In this document: positions 7,625 through 15,640 of the stretch, piece after piece
Position numbering within the stretch: the stretch's first letter is position 1
Layout of the letters: each line of letters starts with the position of its first letter
Assembly (NCBI GenBank): GCA_017458125.1
Contig: JAFTGB010000038.1
Location: forward strand, 1-45,700
Reading direction: 5' to 3'
DNA length: 45,700 bases
Origin: Prevotella sp.
Lineage (GTDB): Bacteria > Bacteroidota > Bacteroidia > Bacteroidales > Bacteroidaceae
Notes under the pieces: model-generated
The model's database searches: none
What the model saw: only the letters and a program-made list of their open reading frames with translations
Told to the model about the DNA's origin: nothing
Translations under genes and position numbers: made by a program

Positions 7625-8528
7625 ATATACATCCAACAATTTCACTAACAGACTTACAGCCGTGTGCATCCAGCCAATCATTGATGCCATCACGCACCTT
7701 AACAGTGATGGCAGGGTCGAGGAAATTAGCCGTACCTATCTCTATAGCAGAGGCACCGGCCATCAGGAACTCTATGGCATCACGTGCATTGCTGATGCCT
7801 CCCAGTCCTACAACAGGAATGCTGACCGCCTTGGCCACCTGCCACACCATTCGCAGCGCAACGGGTTTGACAGCCGGGCCAGAGAGTCCACCTGTATTGA
7901 TGCTCAGCAGCGTTTTGCGCTTCTCAATATCAATGGCCATGCCCATAAGCGTATTAATGAGCGACACACTGTCAGCTCCCTCAGCCTCCACAGCACGGGC
8001 TATCTCGGCGATGTCAGTGACATTGGGCGACAATTTGACGATGAGTGTTTTATGATAACGCTCACGCACGGCACGCACCACGCTGGAAGCCCCAGCACAA
8101 GTGACGCCGAAAGCCATACCACCGTCCTTTACGTTGGGACATGAGATATTCAGCTCAATAGCAGGAATACGTTCTAGAGCGTCAATGCGCGCAGCACATT
8201 CTGCATAGTCTTCTGGGGAAGAACCACTGACGTTGACAATGATATTCGTATTAATGTCCTTGACCTGCGGATAGATATGGTCACAGAAATTGTCCACGCC
8301 CTTGTTCTGCAGCCCCACGCAGTTCAACATGCCACTGGCCGTCTCAGCCATGCGCGGATAGCTGTTGCCCTCGCGAGGCTTCAGCGTTGTTCCTTTCACT
8401 ATGATGCCTCCAAGGCCGTCCAAGGGGACAAAGTCTGCAAATTCCAGTCCGTAGCCAAACGTGCCGCTGGCTGTCATCACGGGGTTCTTTAGTGCCAATG
8501 CACCTATATTGACTCTTAAATCTGCCAT
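7623..8528 (-). CDS. pyrD: Dihydroorotate dehydrogenase catalytic subunit, class 1B
   Basis: This 301-aa cytoplasmic FMN enzyme oxidises dihydroorotate to orotate in pyrimidine synthesis. It shows the N-terminal [15 protein letters not shown], the catalytic-loop Cys in [11 protein letters not shown] (about 135-145), and the FMN-binding [31 protein letters not shown] near 238-268. The partner pyrK lies directly upstream and overlaps by 13 bp, which identifies the NAD-linked PyrD/PyrK form (class 1B). Class and length (about 300 aa) agree with the family. Confidence 0.96.
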   Translation of the reverse strand: MADLRVNIGALALKNPVMTASGTFGYGLEFADFVPLDGLGGIIVKGTTLKPREGNSYPRMAETASGMLNCVGLQNKGVDNFCDHIYPQVKDINTNIIVNVSGSSPEDYAECAARIDALERIPAIELNISCPNVKDGGMAFGVTCAGASSVVRAVRERYHKTLIVKLSPNVTDIAEIARAVEAEGADSVSLINTLMGMAIDIEKRKTLLSINTGGLSGPAVKPVALRMVWQVAKAVSIPVVGLGGISNARDAIEFLMAGASAIEIGTANFLDPAITVKVRDGINDWLDAHGCKSVSEIVGCI

Positions 8529-9319
8529 AACAATCGTTTTACATTAAACACCGGACCATCCTTACAGACACATACATGATGCGGCTGGGCGCCTGGCAAA
8601 GGGTTCTCGCGCTCGTAGACTTTCTCCACACAGCAAAGGCAGGCTCCAAGGCCGCAAGCCATCAGGTTCTCCAAGGAGGCTTCGCACTCAATGCCCTGCT
8701 GCAGTGCATAGCGAGCCACGGCTTTCATCATCGGCGTAGGACCACAAGTCGCTATGCGGTCGAAGTATTCCTGTAGTACAGAATGATTGGTCACAAAGCC
8801 CTTTTCACCCATCGAGCCATCTTCCGTAGTCACGCATACGCGCCCGTACCTATTAAAACTTTCAAGTTCAAGCAGGTCTTTGTCTGTACGCCCTCCCAGC
8901 AGGAATGTCGGCTTAAAGCCTGCACGGTTCAATTCTGCACCCATATAGAGCAGTGGTGCCATGCCGACGCCGCCACCTACCAGAAGCACACGCTCATCAC
9001 AACGCTGCGGCATACTGAAGCCGTTGCCCAACGGTAATACCACATTGAGCCTGTCACCGGCGGACAGCGTGCCTAACGTCCGCGTACCATCACCCACCAT
9101 GGCCACCAAAAGCCACAGCTCGTTATCATCCCTGTTCACCATGTTGATGGAGATAGGACGACGCAAAAAAGTTGTGGACGAGCCATCGACACGTACCTCC
9201 ACAAACTGCCCTGGCCGCATTTCAGGCAGGACATCGTCACACGTCAGCCGCAGCAGTACGTGCTTAGGACTCAGAATCTCCGTCTTAAGTACCTTTAAGT
9301 CAAGAATAAATTTTCTCAT
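8516..9319 (-). CDS. pyrK: Dihydroorotate dehydrogenase electron-transfer subunit
   Basis: This 267-aa subunit carries FAD and a 2Fe-2S cluster and passes electrons from PyrD to NAD. The FAD-binding motif is [11 protein letters not shown] (about 51-61) and a nucleotide-binding stretch is [17 protein letters not shown] (about 107-123). The cluster cysteines lie in [14 protein letters not shown] and [12 protein letters not shown] near the C-terminus. The start [11 protein letters not shown] is typical. It lies only about 8 nt from the -7 box, so the mRNA may be almost leaderless. It forms an operon with the overlapping pyrD. Confidence 0.95.
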   Translation of the reverse strand: MRKFILDLKVLKTEILSPKHVLLRLTCDDVLPEMRPGQFVEVRVDGSSTTFLRRPISINMVNRDDNELWLLVAMVGDGTRTLGTLSAGDRLNVVLPLGNGFSMPQRCDERVLLVGGGVGMAPLLYMGAELNRAGFKPTFLLGGRTDKDLLELESFNRYGRVCVTTEDGSMGEKGFVTNHSVLQEYFDRIATCGPTPMMKAVARYALQQGIECEASLENLMACGLGACLCCVEKVYERENPLPGAQPHHVCVCKDGPVFNVKRLLWQI

Positions 9320-9327
9320 ACCGACTG

Positions 9328-9359
9328 CAAAGATACAACTAAGTAATCAGAAATCCAAA
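9328..9359 (-). promoter_or_regulatory. Promoter of pyrK-pyrD
   Basis: TTTG (9359-9356) and TATCTTTG (9335-9328) are 20 bp apart on the minus strand. The start would fall around 9324-9321, placing ATG 9319 within a few bases of the 5' end. Confidence 0.75.
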
Positions 9360-9385
9360 ATAAAACACCGTTTTTAAGGCGACAA

Positions 9386-9862
9386 TCACTTTTTAGCTGG
9401 CACAAACGTCTCATAAGTCTGGTCGTCGTAATAGACCCTGATCTCTGTGACTCGACGTTGTATTTTGTCAACTATTTTAACTTCTTCGCGGATGATTTCT
9501 GGGTGTGTACTTTTTACACCATGCTGAATTATCGCTGCCGGAGAAGCCGTTTGATGATAGCTGGGTGCCGAATCATCAAAATTGATCATCTGTTCCTGAC
9601 CTTCAAGGACAGAAGATGTAGACGACGGTTGCCCCTCATCGGGGTGGGAGACATACATGTTACCCGTACCATAAAGAAGCCATTCGATACTGATGTTAGG
9701 TATTTTTACCTTTATGGCATCAACAATGTTTAACGTCGGACGAGTCCTTCCTGTGAAGATGCTGCTGAGTGTAGCAGGCGACTGTTGGAGGAAGTCAGCA
9801 AACACCTGCTGGGTCATGTGCATGTCCTCCATGATTAACTTTATCCTATCTTTTGTTTCCAT
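9386..9862 (-). CDS. XRE-family helix-turn-helix regulator
   Basis: This 158-aa protein has an N-terminal XRE HTH (about 4-65: DRIKLIMEDMHMTQQVFADFLQQSPATLSSIFTGRTRPT...IEWLLYGTG), like phage CI/Cro proteins of Bacteroidota. An Asp/Ser/Gln-rich linker and a C-terminal region (about 120-155, VDKIQRRVTEIRVYYDDQTYETFVP) follow. No S24 peptidase motif is visible, so it is not a classical self-cleaving repressor. The promoter at 9907-9937 and the palindrome at 9877-9889 lie just upstream, suggesting autoregulation. The regulated genes are unknown; no phage genes are adjacent. Confidence 0.85.
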   Translation of the reverse strand: METKDRIKLIMEDMHMTQQVFADFLQQSPATLSSIFTGRTRPTLNIVDAIKVKIPNISIEWLLYGTGNMYVSHPDEGQPSSTSSVLEGQEQMINFDDSAPSYHQTASPAAIIQHGVKSTHPEIIREEVKIVDKIQRRVTEIRVYYDDQTYETFVPAKK

Positions 9863-9876
9863 TTAATTGAAAATAG

Positions 9877-9889
9877 GGGGATAATCCCC
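9877..9889. promoter_or_regulatory. Palindrome GGGGATAATCCCC, possible autorepressor operator
   Basis: A perfect 13-bp palindrome lies in the leader between the promoter and the start of the XRE gene, where a repressor could block transcription. Assignment to this regulator rests on position only. Confidence 0.45.
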
Positions 9890-9906
9890 GTTTTTGTTTG
9901 ATTTTA

Positions 9907-9937
9907 CAAAGGTAAAGAGAATTTTTGGATTACACAA
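9907..9937 (-). promoter_or_regulatory. Promoter of the XRE regulator gene
   Basis: TTG (9937-9935) and TACCTTTG (9914-9907) are separated by 20 bp on the minus strand, a good consensus match. The leader would be about 40 nt. Confidence 0.7.
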
Positions 9938-10600
9938 GAAATGTTGATGAAATTTTGTTTCGTAAACTTTAGATTTTAAATTCAAGATTTTAAATCCTTA
10001 ACCTACAAAAGCTCATTTTGTGGGTTTGCAAATACAAATTCAAATTTACATAAATAAATACTGACAAAGGATTTATGCCTTTAAAATCTATAAAATACTG
10101 ATTTATAGTTGTATAGAAAGTGTACAACGCTTATTTTAAAAGGTATATACGATAGTCGCTGGGTTTATATGGCCGCTATTTTCATCCTACGGAATAATAA
10201 AACAATATAACACGCTGGTTTTCAAGCATATAACTACGCATTGCTTTTTCTGTATTTTATTGATTTAAGGATACAAATCTATATATTTGCATTTATAAAT
10301 ACTAAATTTGGTTATGCTTTTTATCTCTAAATCCACCCGATTTACTATTCTGAATTTGTTGTTAGTTTACATATTTATATCTATTTATATTTTAAAATCA
10401 ACAAAACACTAACGTTAAAATTACGTAAATCCAAATTCAAAGGCATCCAAAAGGCTCTTTTTCAAATGCTTGAAGAATTCCGAACGAGTGATAGAAAAAC
10501 TGGAAATACGCGAAATCTGGAGGCTTTTATTTTGGCAAAAACCCAATGGTTATCGGCATTTGAGGCCAGAAATTCTTGTTTGAAAAAAGAGAGGTTTTAG
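9938..10600. other. AT-rich gene-free region
   Basis: About 660 bp with very low GC, unlike both neighbours. No ORF in either strand resembles a gene. It contains runs of taaa/attt words, a weak inverted repeat (cctacaaaa ... ttttgtggg, about 10012-10033, one wobble) and an isolated less AT-rich stretch around 10440-10560 with no recognisable product. I see no promoter with both boxes, tRNA or repeat array. Confidence 0.6.
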
Positions 10601-10621
10601 GAGAAAACAGGCTGTTTTCTC
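10601..10621 (-). terminator. Hairpin overlapping the holA stop codon
   Basis: A perfect 9-bp stem (gagaaaaca / tgttttctc) with a 3-nt loop starts within the holA stop (10622-10620). No T run follows directly (T6 comes about 15 nt later), so termination is uncertain. Confidence 0.45.
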
Positions 10622-11645
10622 AGTGAAGTATAAAGAAAATTAACTCTTTTACGAGCTCTCCAGCGGGGGTATTAGGGTTATCCAGACCCTTACTTTTGGC
10701 ATCAATTTCCCTCATTTTCGAAATGATCTGCATCACTTTCATTCCAGTGTAGTTTCTCATGCCAGTGATATATTCCCGGACAAACCATGAATTTCTGAAA
10801 TCGAGCCATTTTGCGAGTGCGTCCGGATTGTTCCTTTGAGGGCAATAATAGGCAATCATCAAGTTCTGGAAGTAATTGAAGAGCAACGGGAGAAAAGAGT
10901 AGATGCTTCCCGCCTTTGGATTTTCGTCAAAATATTTGATTATCTGATTTGCCTTAAAAACGTTCCTGTTGACAATGGCATCACGGAGTTCAAAACCATT
11001 GAAATCCTTGCTGACGCCTATCTGGTCCTCTACAACCTGCGGTGTCACCCTCCTATCCCCTTCGGGCAAGGAAAGCAGCACCTTGTCCAACTCTCCTGTG
11101 AGTCTGCTCAAGTCTGCACCCACAGACTCCGCTATCAGCATGGTAGATTTCGGATCAATGCTGGCATTTCGCGCATTGAGATAACGCTCAATGAACGAAG
11201 GCAGGTCTTTGTCCTTTAGTTTCTGGCTCTCAAAAAGCACGCCAGCTTGCTGGACAGCCTTCACGTAAGCCTGCTTACGACCGTCAATCTTGCCATTTTT
11301 ATGGCACATTACAAGGATAGTAGACGGCATGGGCGCCTTGAAATACTTCTCCAGCGGCTCCACATTCTTGATGTTCTGTACCTCTTTGACGATGATGACC
11401 TGATATTCCGACATCATCGGGTACCGCTTTGCAGCGTCCACAATCTGCGCCGCCGTGACATCAGAGCCAAAAAGCACCGTCTGATTGAAGTCGCGCTCCT
11501 CAGGCTGCAGCACATTGTCAGCTATCCAGTTGGATATCTTGTCGATGTAATACGGTTCATCACCCATCAGATAGTAGATAGGTTTGAATTGCCGAGCTTT
11601 CAACTCTTTCATCACCGAGTCGTATGTCACTGTAGCCTGAGCCAT
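10620..11645 (-). CDS. holA: DNA polymerase III delta subunit
   Basis: This 341-aa AAA+ protein is the clamp-loader subunit that opens the sliding clamp. Family features are the N-terminal FKPIYYLMGDEPYYIDKISNWI (about 20-41), YQVIIVKEVQNIK (about 81-93), LVMCHKNGKIDGRKQAYVKAV, and the C-terminal helical FLPLLFNYFQNLMIAYYC region. Length (about 340 aa) is typical. As usual for delta, a catalytic Walker A is absent. It is transcribed alone from a divergent promoter, and its ATG lies only 4 nt after the -7 box. Confidence 0.93.
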   Translation of the reverse strand: MAQATVTYDSVMKELKARQFKPIYYLMGDEPYYIDKISNWIADNVLQPEERDFNQTVLFGSDVTAAQIVDAAKRYPMMSEYQVIIVKEVQNIKNVEPLEKYFKAPMPSTILVMCHKNGKIDGRKQAYVKAVQQAGVLFESQKLKDKDLPSFIERYLNARNASIDPKSTMLIAESVGADLSRLTGELDKVLLSLPEGDRRVTPQVVEDQIGVSKDFNGFELRDAIVNRNVFKANQIIKYFDENPKAGSIYSFLPLLFNYFQNLMIAYYCPQRNNPDALAKWLDFRNSWFVREYITGMRNYTGMKVMQIISKMREIDAKSKGLDNPNTPAGELVKELIFFILH

Positions 11646-11649
11646 GCTG

Positions 11650-11697
11650 CAAAATTACTAAATTATTGCGAATATTCCCAATATTTTCGTAATTTTG
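11650..11697. promoter_or_regulatory. Overlapping divergent promoters of holA and the HsdR-N-like gene
   Basis: Minus strand: TTG (11681-11679), 21 bp, TAATTTTG (11657-11650) for holA. Plus strand: TTG (11666-11668), 21 bp, TAATTTTG (11690-11697) for the HsdR-N gene. The two share most of their DNA, so polymerase binding at one should exclude the other. Both genes start 4-8 nt after the -7 box, giving nearly leaderless messages. Confidence 0.65.
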
Positions 11698-11705
11698 TAG
11701 GCGAA

Positions 11706-12167
11706 ATGAACGAATTGAACTTGCCTGTTTACGATGTAAGGCTCCGCGGAACAAGGGGAAAGCCAGAAATCTTCGACTTTCTCCGCCAGAAGTATGTTGC
11801 CCTGACTCCAGAGGAGTGGGTGCGCCAGCACTTTACCCACTGGCTTATTGAGCACAAGGGCTATCCCAAGGGCCTCTTGGGCAACGAAATCATGCTCAAA
11901 TGCGGCGAGAAGACGCTGCGCTGCGACTCTATTCTCTACGACAAGCATGCCCACCCTCAGATGATTATAGAGTACAAAGCACCCGCTGTATCACTGACAC
12001 AGCGGGTGTTTGACCAGATTTCCACGTACAACCTTCTGCTGCACGTCGACTACCTTGTGGTAAGCAACGGCCTTCAGCACTATTGCTGCCTTATGGACTA
12101 TGCCAGGCGCTCCTATGCGTTTCTAAAGACCATGCCCGACTACAGCGAGCTGAAGGGACGCGAATAA
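11706..12167 (+). CDS. Stand-alone type I restriction R-subunit N-terminal-like protein
   Basis: This 153-aa protein (ATG 11706, MNELNLPVYDVRLRG) matches the HSDR_N-type PD-(D/E)XK domain in outline: WVRQHFTHWLIEHKGYPKGLLGNEIMLKCGEKTLRCDSILYDKHAHPQMIIEYKAPAVSLTQRVFDQISTYN. The possible nuclease core is D (RCDSILYD) and E-x-K (IIEYKAP). There is no helicase part and no HsdM/HsdS gene nearby, so it is not a restriction system subunit in the usual sense. Orphan proteins of this shape are common in Bacteroidota with unknown role. The frame is open further upstream across the holA start, but the promoter places the start here. Confidence 0.8.
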   Translation: MNELNLPVYDVRLRGTRGKPEIFDFLRQKYVALTPEEWVRQHFTHWLIEHKGYPKGLLGNEIMLKCGEKTLRCDSILYDKHAHPQMIIEYKAPAVSLTQRVFDQISTYNLLLHVDYLVVSNGLQHYCCLMDYARRSYAFLKTMPDYSELKGRE

Positions 12168-12180
12168 GCGTGCGCTTTCC

Positions 12181-13035
12181 TTATGCCTCGGCTTCAGGAA
12201 CCTCTGCGGCATCGTCAGCCTTCTTCACCGTCTTGCGGATGGCGCGCTTGCGGGGCTTTTTGTCCTCAGCCACTGCAGCGACGACTTTCACGCCAGCCAG
12301 CTCCGGGTCGATGAGGATGCGTCCGCAGTATTCACACACGATAACCTTCTTGTGCATCTTGATGTCCAGCTGACGCTGGGGCGGAATCTTATTGAAGCAG
12401 CCGCCACAGGCGTCGCGCTGCACGTAGACGATGCCCAGACCGTTGCGTGCATTCTTGCGGATGCGCTTGAACGAGGCCAGCAGACGGGGCTCTATTTTGC
12501 CTGCCAGGTCTTTCACCTTGGCCTTCAGTTTGTCCTCCTCGGCACGCGTCTCTTCCATAATTTCGTCCAGCTCGCTCTTCTTCACCTCCAAAGCCTGACG
12601 ACGGTCGTCAATGACCTCCTGGTTCTGAGCCAGCTCAGCCTTCTTCTCTTCTATCTTGAAGCTGGCCTCCTTGATTTTCTTGTTGCACAACTCTATTTCC
12701 AGCGACTGGAACTCGATTTCCTTCGACAGCGTGTCATACTCACGGTTGTTCTTCACCTCCTCCAGCTGAGCCTTATAACGCTCCACGCTGGCTTTAGCCG
12801 TCTCTATCTCGCCTTTCTTCATGGTGACAGCCTGTTCGTAGTCCTTGATGTCGCGCTGTATGTTCTCAACACGGGTTGTCAGACCTTCGATTTCGTCCTC
12901 AAGGTCCTGTACTTCCAGAGGCAATTCGCCTCGCAGTGCACGCTTCTCGTCAATGCCCGTGAGCGTGGCTTGCAGCTGATAGAGAGTCTTCAGGCGCTCT
13001 TCTACCGGCATTTCCATGGGGTCTTTCTTTGCCAT
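12181..13035 (-). CDS. Coiled-coil protein with C4 zinc ribbon
   Basis: This 284-aa protein has a long antiparallel coiled coil (about 10-190, rich in Glu/Lys/Gln). A C4 zinc ribbon follows, CGGC about 208-211 and CEYC about 232-235 (DACGGCFNKI ... VIVCEYCGRILIDPELAG). A Lys/Ala-rich disordered tail ends the protein. It matches the PF02591-type zinc-ribbon family (CdsZ-like); members are implicated in nucleic-acid or secretion-associated roles, but function in Bacteroidota is unsettled. The Nif3-like gene lies 67 bp upstream on the same strand, a pairing common across bacteria, and the two likely form an operon. Confidence 0.88.
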   Translation of the reverse strand: MAKKDPMEMPVEERLKTLYQLQATLTGIDEKRALRGELPLEVQDLEDEIEGLTTRVENIQRDIKDYEQAVTMKKGEIETAKASVERYKAQLEEVKNNREYDTLSKEIEFQSLEIELCNKKIKEASFKIEEKKAELAQNQEVIDDRRQALEVKKSELDEIMEETRAEEDKLKAKVKDLAGKIEPRLLASFKRIRKNARNGLGIVYVQRDACGGCFNKIPPQRQLDIKMHKKVIVCEYCGRILIDPELAGVKVVAAVAEDKKPRKRAIRKTVKKADDAAEVPEAEA

Positions 13036-13102
13036 AATTCTTTCTTTTTATTTTGTTTTTAATATCGCGATATCGGAATAGCGTAATACTGGATTACCTG
13101 TG

Positions 13103-13888
13103 TTAAATGTAGACAATCGGATTGGTTACCGTTTCTGCCATCTCCGTGCGTACACCCGGGCACTCACGCCTGATGATGTCGCGGAAGATTTCCGACGTGT
13201 ACTGCTCACTCTGATAGTGCCCGATGACGGCTATCTGTATCTGCTGTTCATGACCGAAATAGACATGATAGTGCATCTCGCCCGTGATGAAGGCGTCGGC
13301 GCCCTCGCGTATGGCGTCGTCCAACAGGAAGTCGCCGGCACCGCCGCAGACGGCAACCGTGCGGACAGGGCGTTGCAACAGGGCATTGCACTGCACGCAC
13401 TCCACCCCGAAGCGCTCTTTCAGCAGCAACATGAAGTCACGGGCTGCCATGGGTTCCGGCAACTCCCCTACTACTCCGCTGCCGGCTTCCATGCCGTCCA
13501 CCTGCTTCTGTGCGAAGAATCGTCCTTTGACCAGTCCCAGTTTCTCGGCTATCTTCCAGTTCACACCGCCCTGCGCGTTGTCCATGTTGGTGTGCATGGA
13601 CACGACGACGATGTCGTTTTTGATAGCCTTGATGACACAGCGCTGCACGTAGTCGGCACCACTAATCTGCTTCAGTCCACGGAATAAGAGCGGATGATGG
13701 CTGACTATGAGATTACAGCCCTTACGGATGGCTTCGTCAACGACTTCCTCGTTGACGTCCAGACACAATAATGCCCCTGACGTCTCCGCCTCTGTCAGTC
13801 CCATTTGCAAACCAGCATTGTCCCAGCTTTCCTGCAAGGGCAGAGGCGCGAACTGTTCAAGGGCGCTCAGCACTTGCTTTATTTTCAC
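13103..13888 (-). CDS. Nif3-like dinuclear metal-center protein
   Basis: This 261-aa protein has the NIF3/YbgI pattern: LQESWDNAGLQMG (about 18-30), VSHHPLLFRGLK with metal-binding His (about 64-75), SMHTNMDNAQGGVNWKIAEKLGL (about 96-118), GGAGDFLLDDAIREGADAFITGEMHYH and the C-terminal IGHYQSEQY. It lacks the middle PII-like insert of the longer (about 365 aa) versions, so it is the short type. The family is sometimes labelled GTP cyclohydrolase 1 type 2, but biochemical function is unproven. A -7 box (TAACTTTG, 13915-13908) lies upstream without a clear -33. Confidence 0.92.
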   Translation of the reverse strand: MKIKQVLSALEQFAPLPLQESWDNAGLQMGLTEAETSGALLCLDVNEEVVDEAIRKGCNLIVSHHPLLFRGLKQISGADYVQRCVIKAIKNDIVVVSMHTNMDNAQGGVNWKIAEKLGLVKGRFFAQKQVDGMEAGSGVVGELPEPMAARDFMLLLKERFGVECVQCNALLQRPVRTVAVCGGAGDFLLDDAIREGADAFITGEMHYHVYFGHEQQIQIAVIGHYQSEQYTSEIFRDIIRRECPGVRTEMAETVTNPIVYI

Positions 13889-13978
13889 GCTTCTACTATA
13901 TTTGGTGCAAAGTTACCTATTTTTCATTGAACATTGCACGACGAGCCTTCAACATTATTATTTTTTAACGCTTGAATA

Positions 13979-14063
13979 GAAGTAAGAAGCAAGAAGCAAG
14001 AAGCAAGAGAATACTCAAACGTCAGACATTTCTCTTGCCTCCTGCTTCTTGCCTCTTGCTTCT
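13979..14063. repeat. Inverted pair of aagaagc repeat tracts
   Basis: Tandem agaagcaag units (about 13979-14008) face an inverted copy (about 14033-14063; tctcttgcctcctgcttcttgcctcttgcttct-type units), with a 25-bp loop. The RNA would form a long imperfect stem beyond the PurF-like gene stop and could act as a terminator or mRNA stabiliser. The unit recurs at 22027-22040, where it codes the end of the Gph protein. Confidence 0.7.
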
Positions 14064-14093
14064 AAAAAAAGCTTGTTTCTTCTATCTCTTGCT

Positions 14094-15527
14094 TCAATAC
14101 CACTCGTTTCCCTGTTCGTGGCAATAGCTGGTGCCGTCGAAGCAATGGGTACAGAGGCGTTCTTTCGGCAATCCTATCGACTCCACCAAGTCCTCCAAGG
14201 TAGCGAACTTGACGCTGGACAGTCCCAGTCGGCGGGCTATCTCGTTCACCATGCGCTCATACTCCGGTGTGCCTGTCGTGGCGTAGCGTCCCAGGTTTTT
14301 CTTGTCGTCGCCCTCAAAGTCCTTGATGATGCGCCGCGTAATCAGCTCTAAGTCGCTCTTCGACGATGTGAAGCCGATGAACGGACAACCGTAGACCAGT
14401 GGCGGACACGATATGCGCACGTGCACCTGCTTTGCTCCGTTCTCGAAGAATGTGCGCACATTGTCGCGCAGCTGCGTGCCACGCACTATGGAGTCGTCGC
14501 AGAACACGATGCGCTGGTCTTTCAGTATGGCGGGGTTAGGTATCAGCTTCATCTTCGCCACCAGGTCGCGGCGCACCTGATTTCCAGGCGTAAACGAGCG
14601 CGGCCATGTGGGCGTGTACTTCACCACGGCACGCTTGTAGGGCACGTTCTTGCCGTGCGAGTAGCCCAGTGCCATGCCCACTCCCGAGTCAGGAATGCCA
14701 CACACCAGGTCGGCTTCCACGTCATTGTCCTTCTCGCCCATCAGGCGTCCGTTCTTCTCGCGCACGGCCTCCGTGTTGATACCCTCGTAGTCAGAGGCAG
14801 GAAAACCGTAGTAGACCCACAGGAACGAGCATATCTGGCAGCGGCTGAACGGTTTCTGCATCACCTCGATGCCTGTGGCCCGCAGGCGCACTATCTCGCC
14901 CGGTCCCACGTCGCGCATCACCTGATAGTCCAGATTGGGGAAGCTCGTCGTCTCGCTGGACACGGCGTATGCCCCTTCTTTCTGTCCTATAACGATGGGT
15001 GTGCGCCCCAGGAAGTCGCGAGCGGCTATGATGCCGTCCTCAGTAAGTATGAGCATCGAGCAGGAGCCTTCTATCTTCTGGTACACCTTGTTGATGCCCT
15101 CCACGAACGTGTCGCCCATATTGATGAGCAGGGCCACCAGCTCCGTCTGGTTGATGTTGTTGGCCGACATCTCGCTCAGGTGCATACGCTGCTTCATCAG
15201 TTCGTCGGCAATCTCCCTCAGGTTGTTGATTTTGGCCACCGTCACCACGGCATATCGGCCCAGATGCGAATTGACAATGATGGGCTGCGGGTCAGTGTCG
15301 CTGATGACACCCACACCCTGGCAGCCCTTGAACGAGTCCAGTTCGTCCTCAAAGCGTGAGCGGAAATACTGACGTTCCAGCGAATGAATGCTACGGTGGA
15401 AGCCGCTTTCCTCGTCGAATGTTACCAGTCCGGCGCGTTTTGTGCCTAAGTGCGAGTTGTAGTCTGTCCCGTAAAACAAGTCGTTTACGCAGTCTTTTGT
15501 GGAGATTGTGCCAAAGAAGCCACCCAT
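14094..15527 (-). CDS. PurF-like amidophosphoribosyltransferase paralog without the Cys nucleophile
   Basis: This 477-aa protein has an N-terminal class II glutamine amidotransferase fold and a C-terminal phosphoribosyltransferase domain. The PRPP-binding loop is IVFCDDSIVRGTQL (about 361-374). Cysteines in RCQIC, ISCPPLVYGC and LCTHC are placed as in 4Fe-4S PurF enzymes. The start is MGGFFGTIS; the Cys that must follow Met as glutaminase nucleophile is Gly. An in-frame TAA lies two codons before the ATG, so no longer N-terminus exists. Known PurF converts PRPP and glutamine to phosphoribosylamine. This protein should not use glutamine by the normal route and may use ammonia or have another role. 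Similar paralogs appear to be common in Bacteroidales (recollection). Confidence 0.85.
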   Translation of the reverse strand: MGGFFGTISTKDCVNDLFYGTDYNSHLGTKRAGLVTFDEESGFHRSIHSLERQYFRSRFEDELDSFKGCQGVGVISDTDPQPIIVNSHLGRYAVVTVAKINNLREIADELMKQRMHLSEMSANNINQTELVALLINMGDTFVEGINKVYQKIEGSCSMLILTEDGIIAARDFLGRTPIVIGQKEGAYAVSSETTSFPNLDYQVMRDVGPGEIVRLRATGIEVMQKPFSRCQICSFLWVYYGFPASDYEGINTEAVREKNGRLMGEKDNDVEADLVCGIPDSGVGMALGYSHGKNVPYKRAVVKYTPTWPRSFTPGNQVRRDLVAKMKLIPNPAILKDQRIVFCDDSIVRGTQLRDNVRTFFENGAKQVHVRISCPPLVYGCPFIGFTSSKSDLELITRRIIKDFEGDDKKNLGRYATTGTPEYERMVNEIARRLGLSSVKFATLEDLVESIGLPKERLCTHCFDGTSYCHEQGNEWY

Positions 15528-15571
15528 AAAACTTTACCTTAAATTATAATTATTACCTCTTTTAGAGGCTG

Positions 15572-15603
15572 CAAAATTACAAAAAAATCGGCTAAGAGCA
15601 CAA
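15572..15603 (-). promoter_or_regulatory. Promoter of the PurF-like gene, overlapping a terminator
   Basis: TTG (15603-15601), 21 bp, TAATTTTG (15579-15572) on the minus strand. The -33 box lies in the loop of the preceding terminator hairpin and the spacer is one arm of its stem. Confidence 0.65.
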
Positions 15604-15621
15604 CTCTTAGCCGATTTTTTT
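15581..15621 (-). terminator. Strong terminator of the FetAB-like operon
   Basis: A perfect 18-bp stem (15581-15598 with 15604-15621), loop cacaa, has T7/A7 ends. It lies 20 bp after the permease stop. Confidence 0.85.
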
Positions 15622-15640
15622 CGTGTTACTCCTACATTTC

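Noticed and set aside
9938-10600. tRNA or rRNA gene in the AT-rich gap
   Set aside because: No cloverleaf stem set, CCA end or rRNA-like sequence could be found.
11247-11705. Upstream part of the HsdR-N-like frame
   Set aside because: It lies antisense in holA and before the promoter; translation is not HsdR-like.
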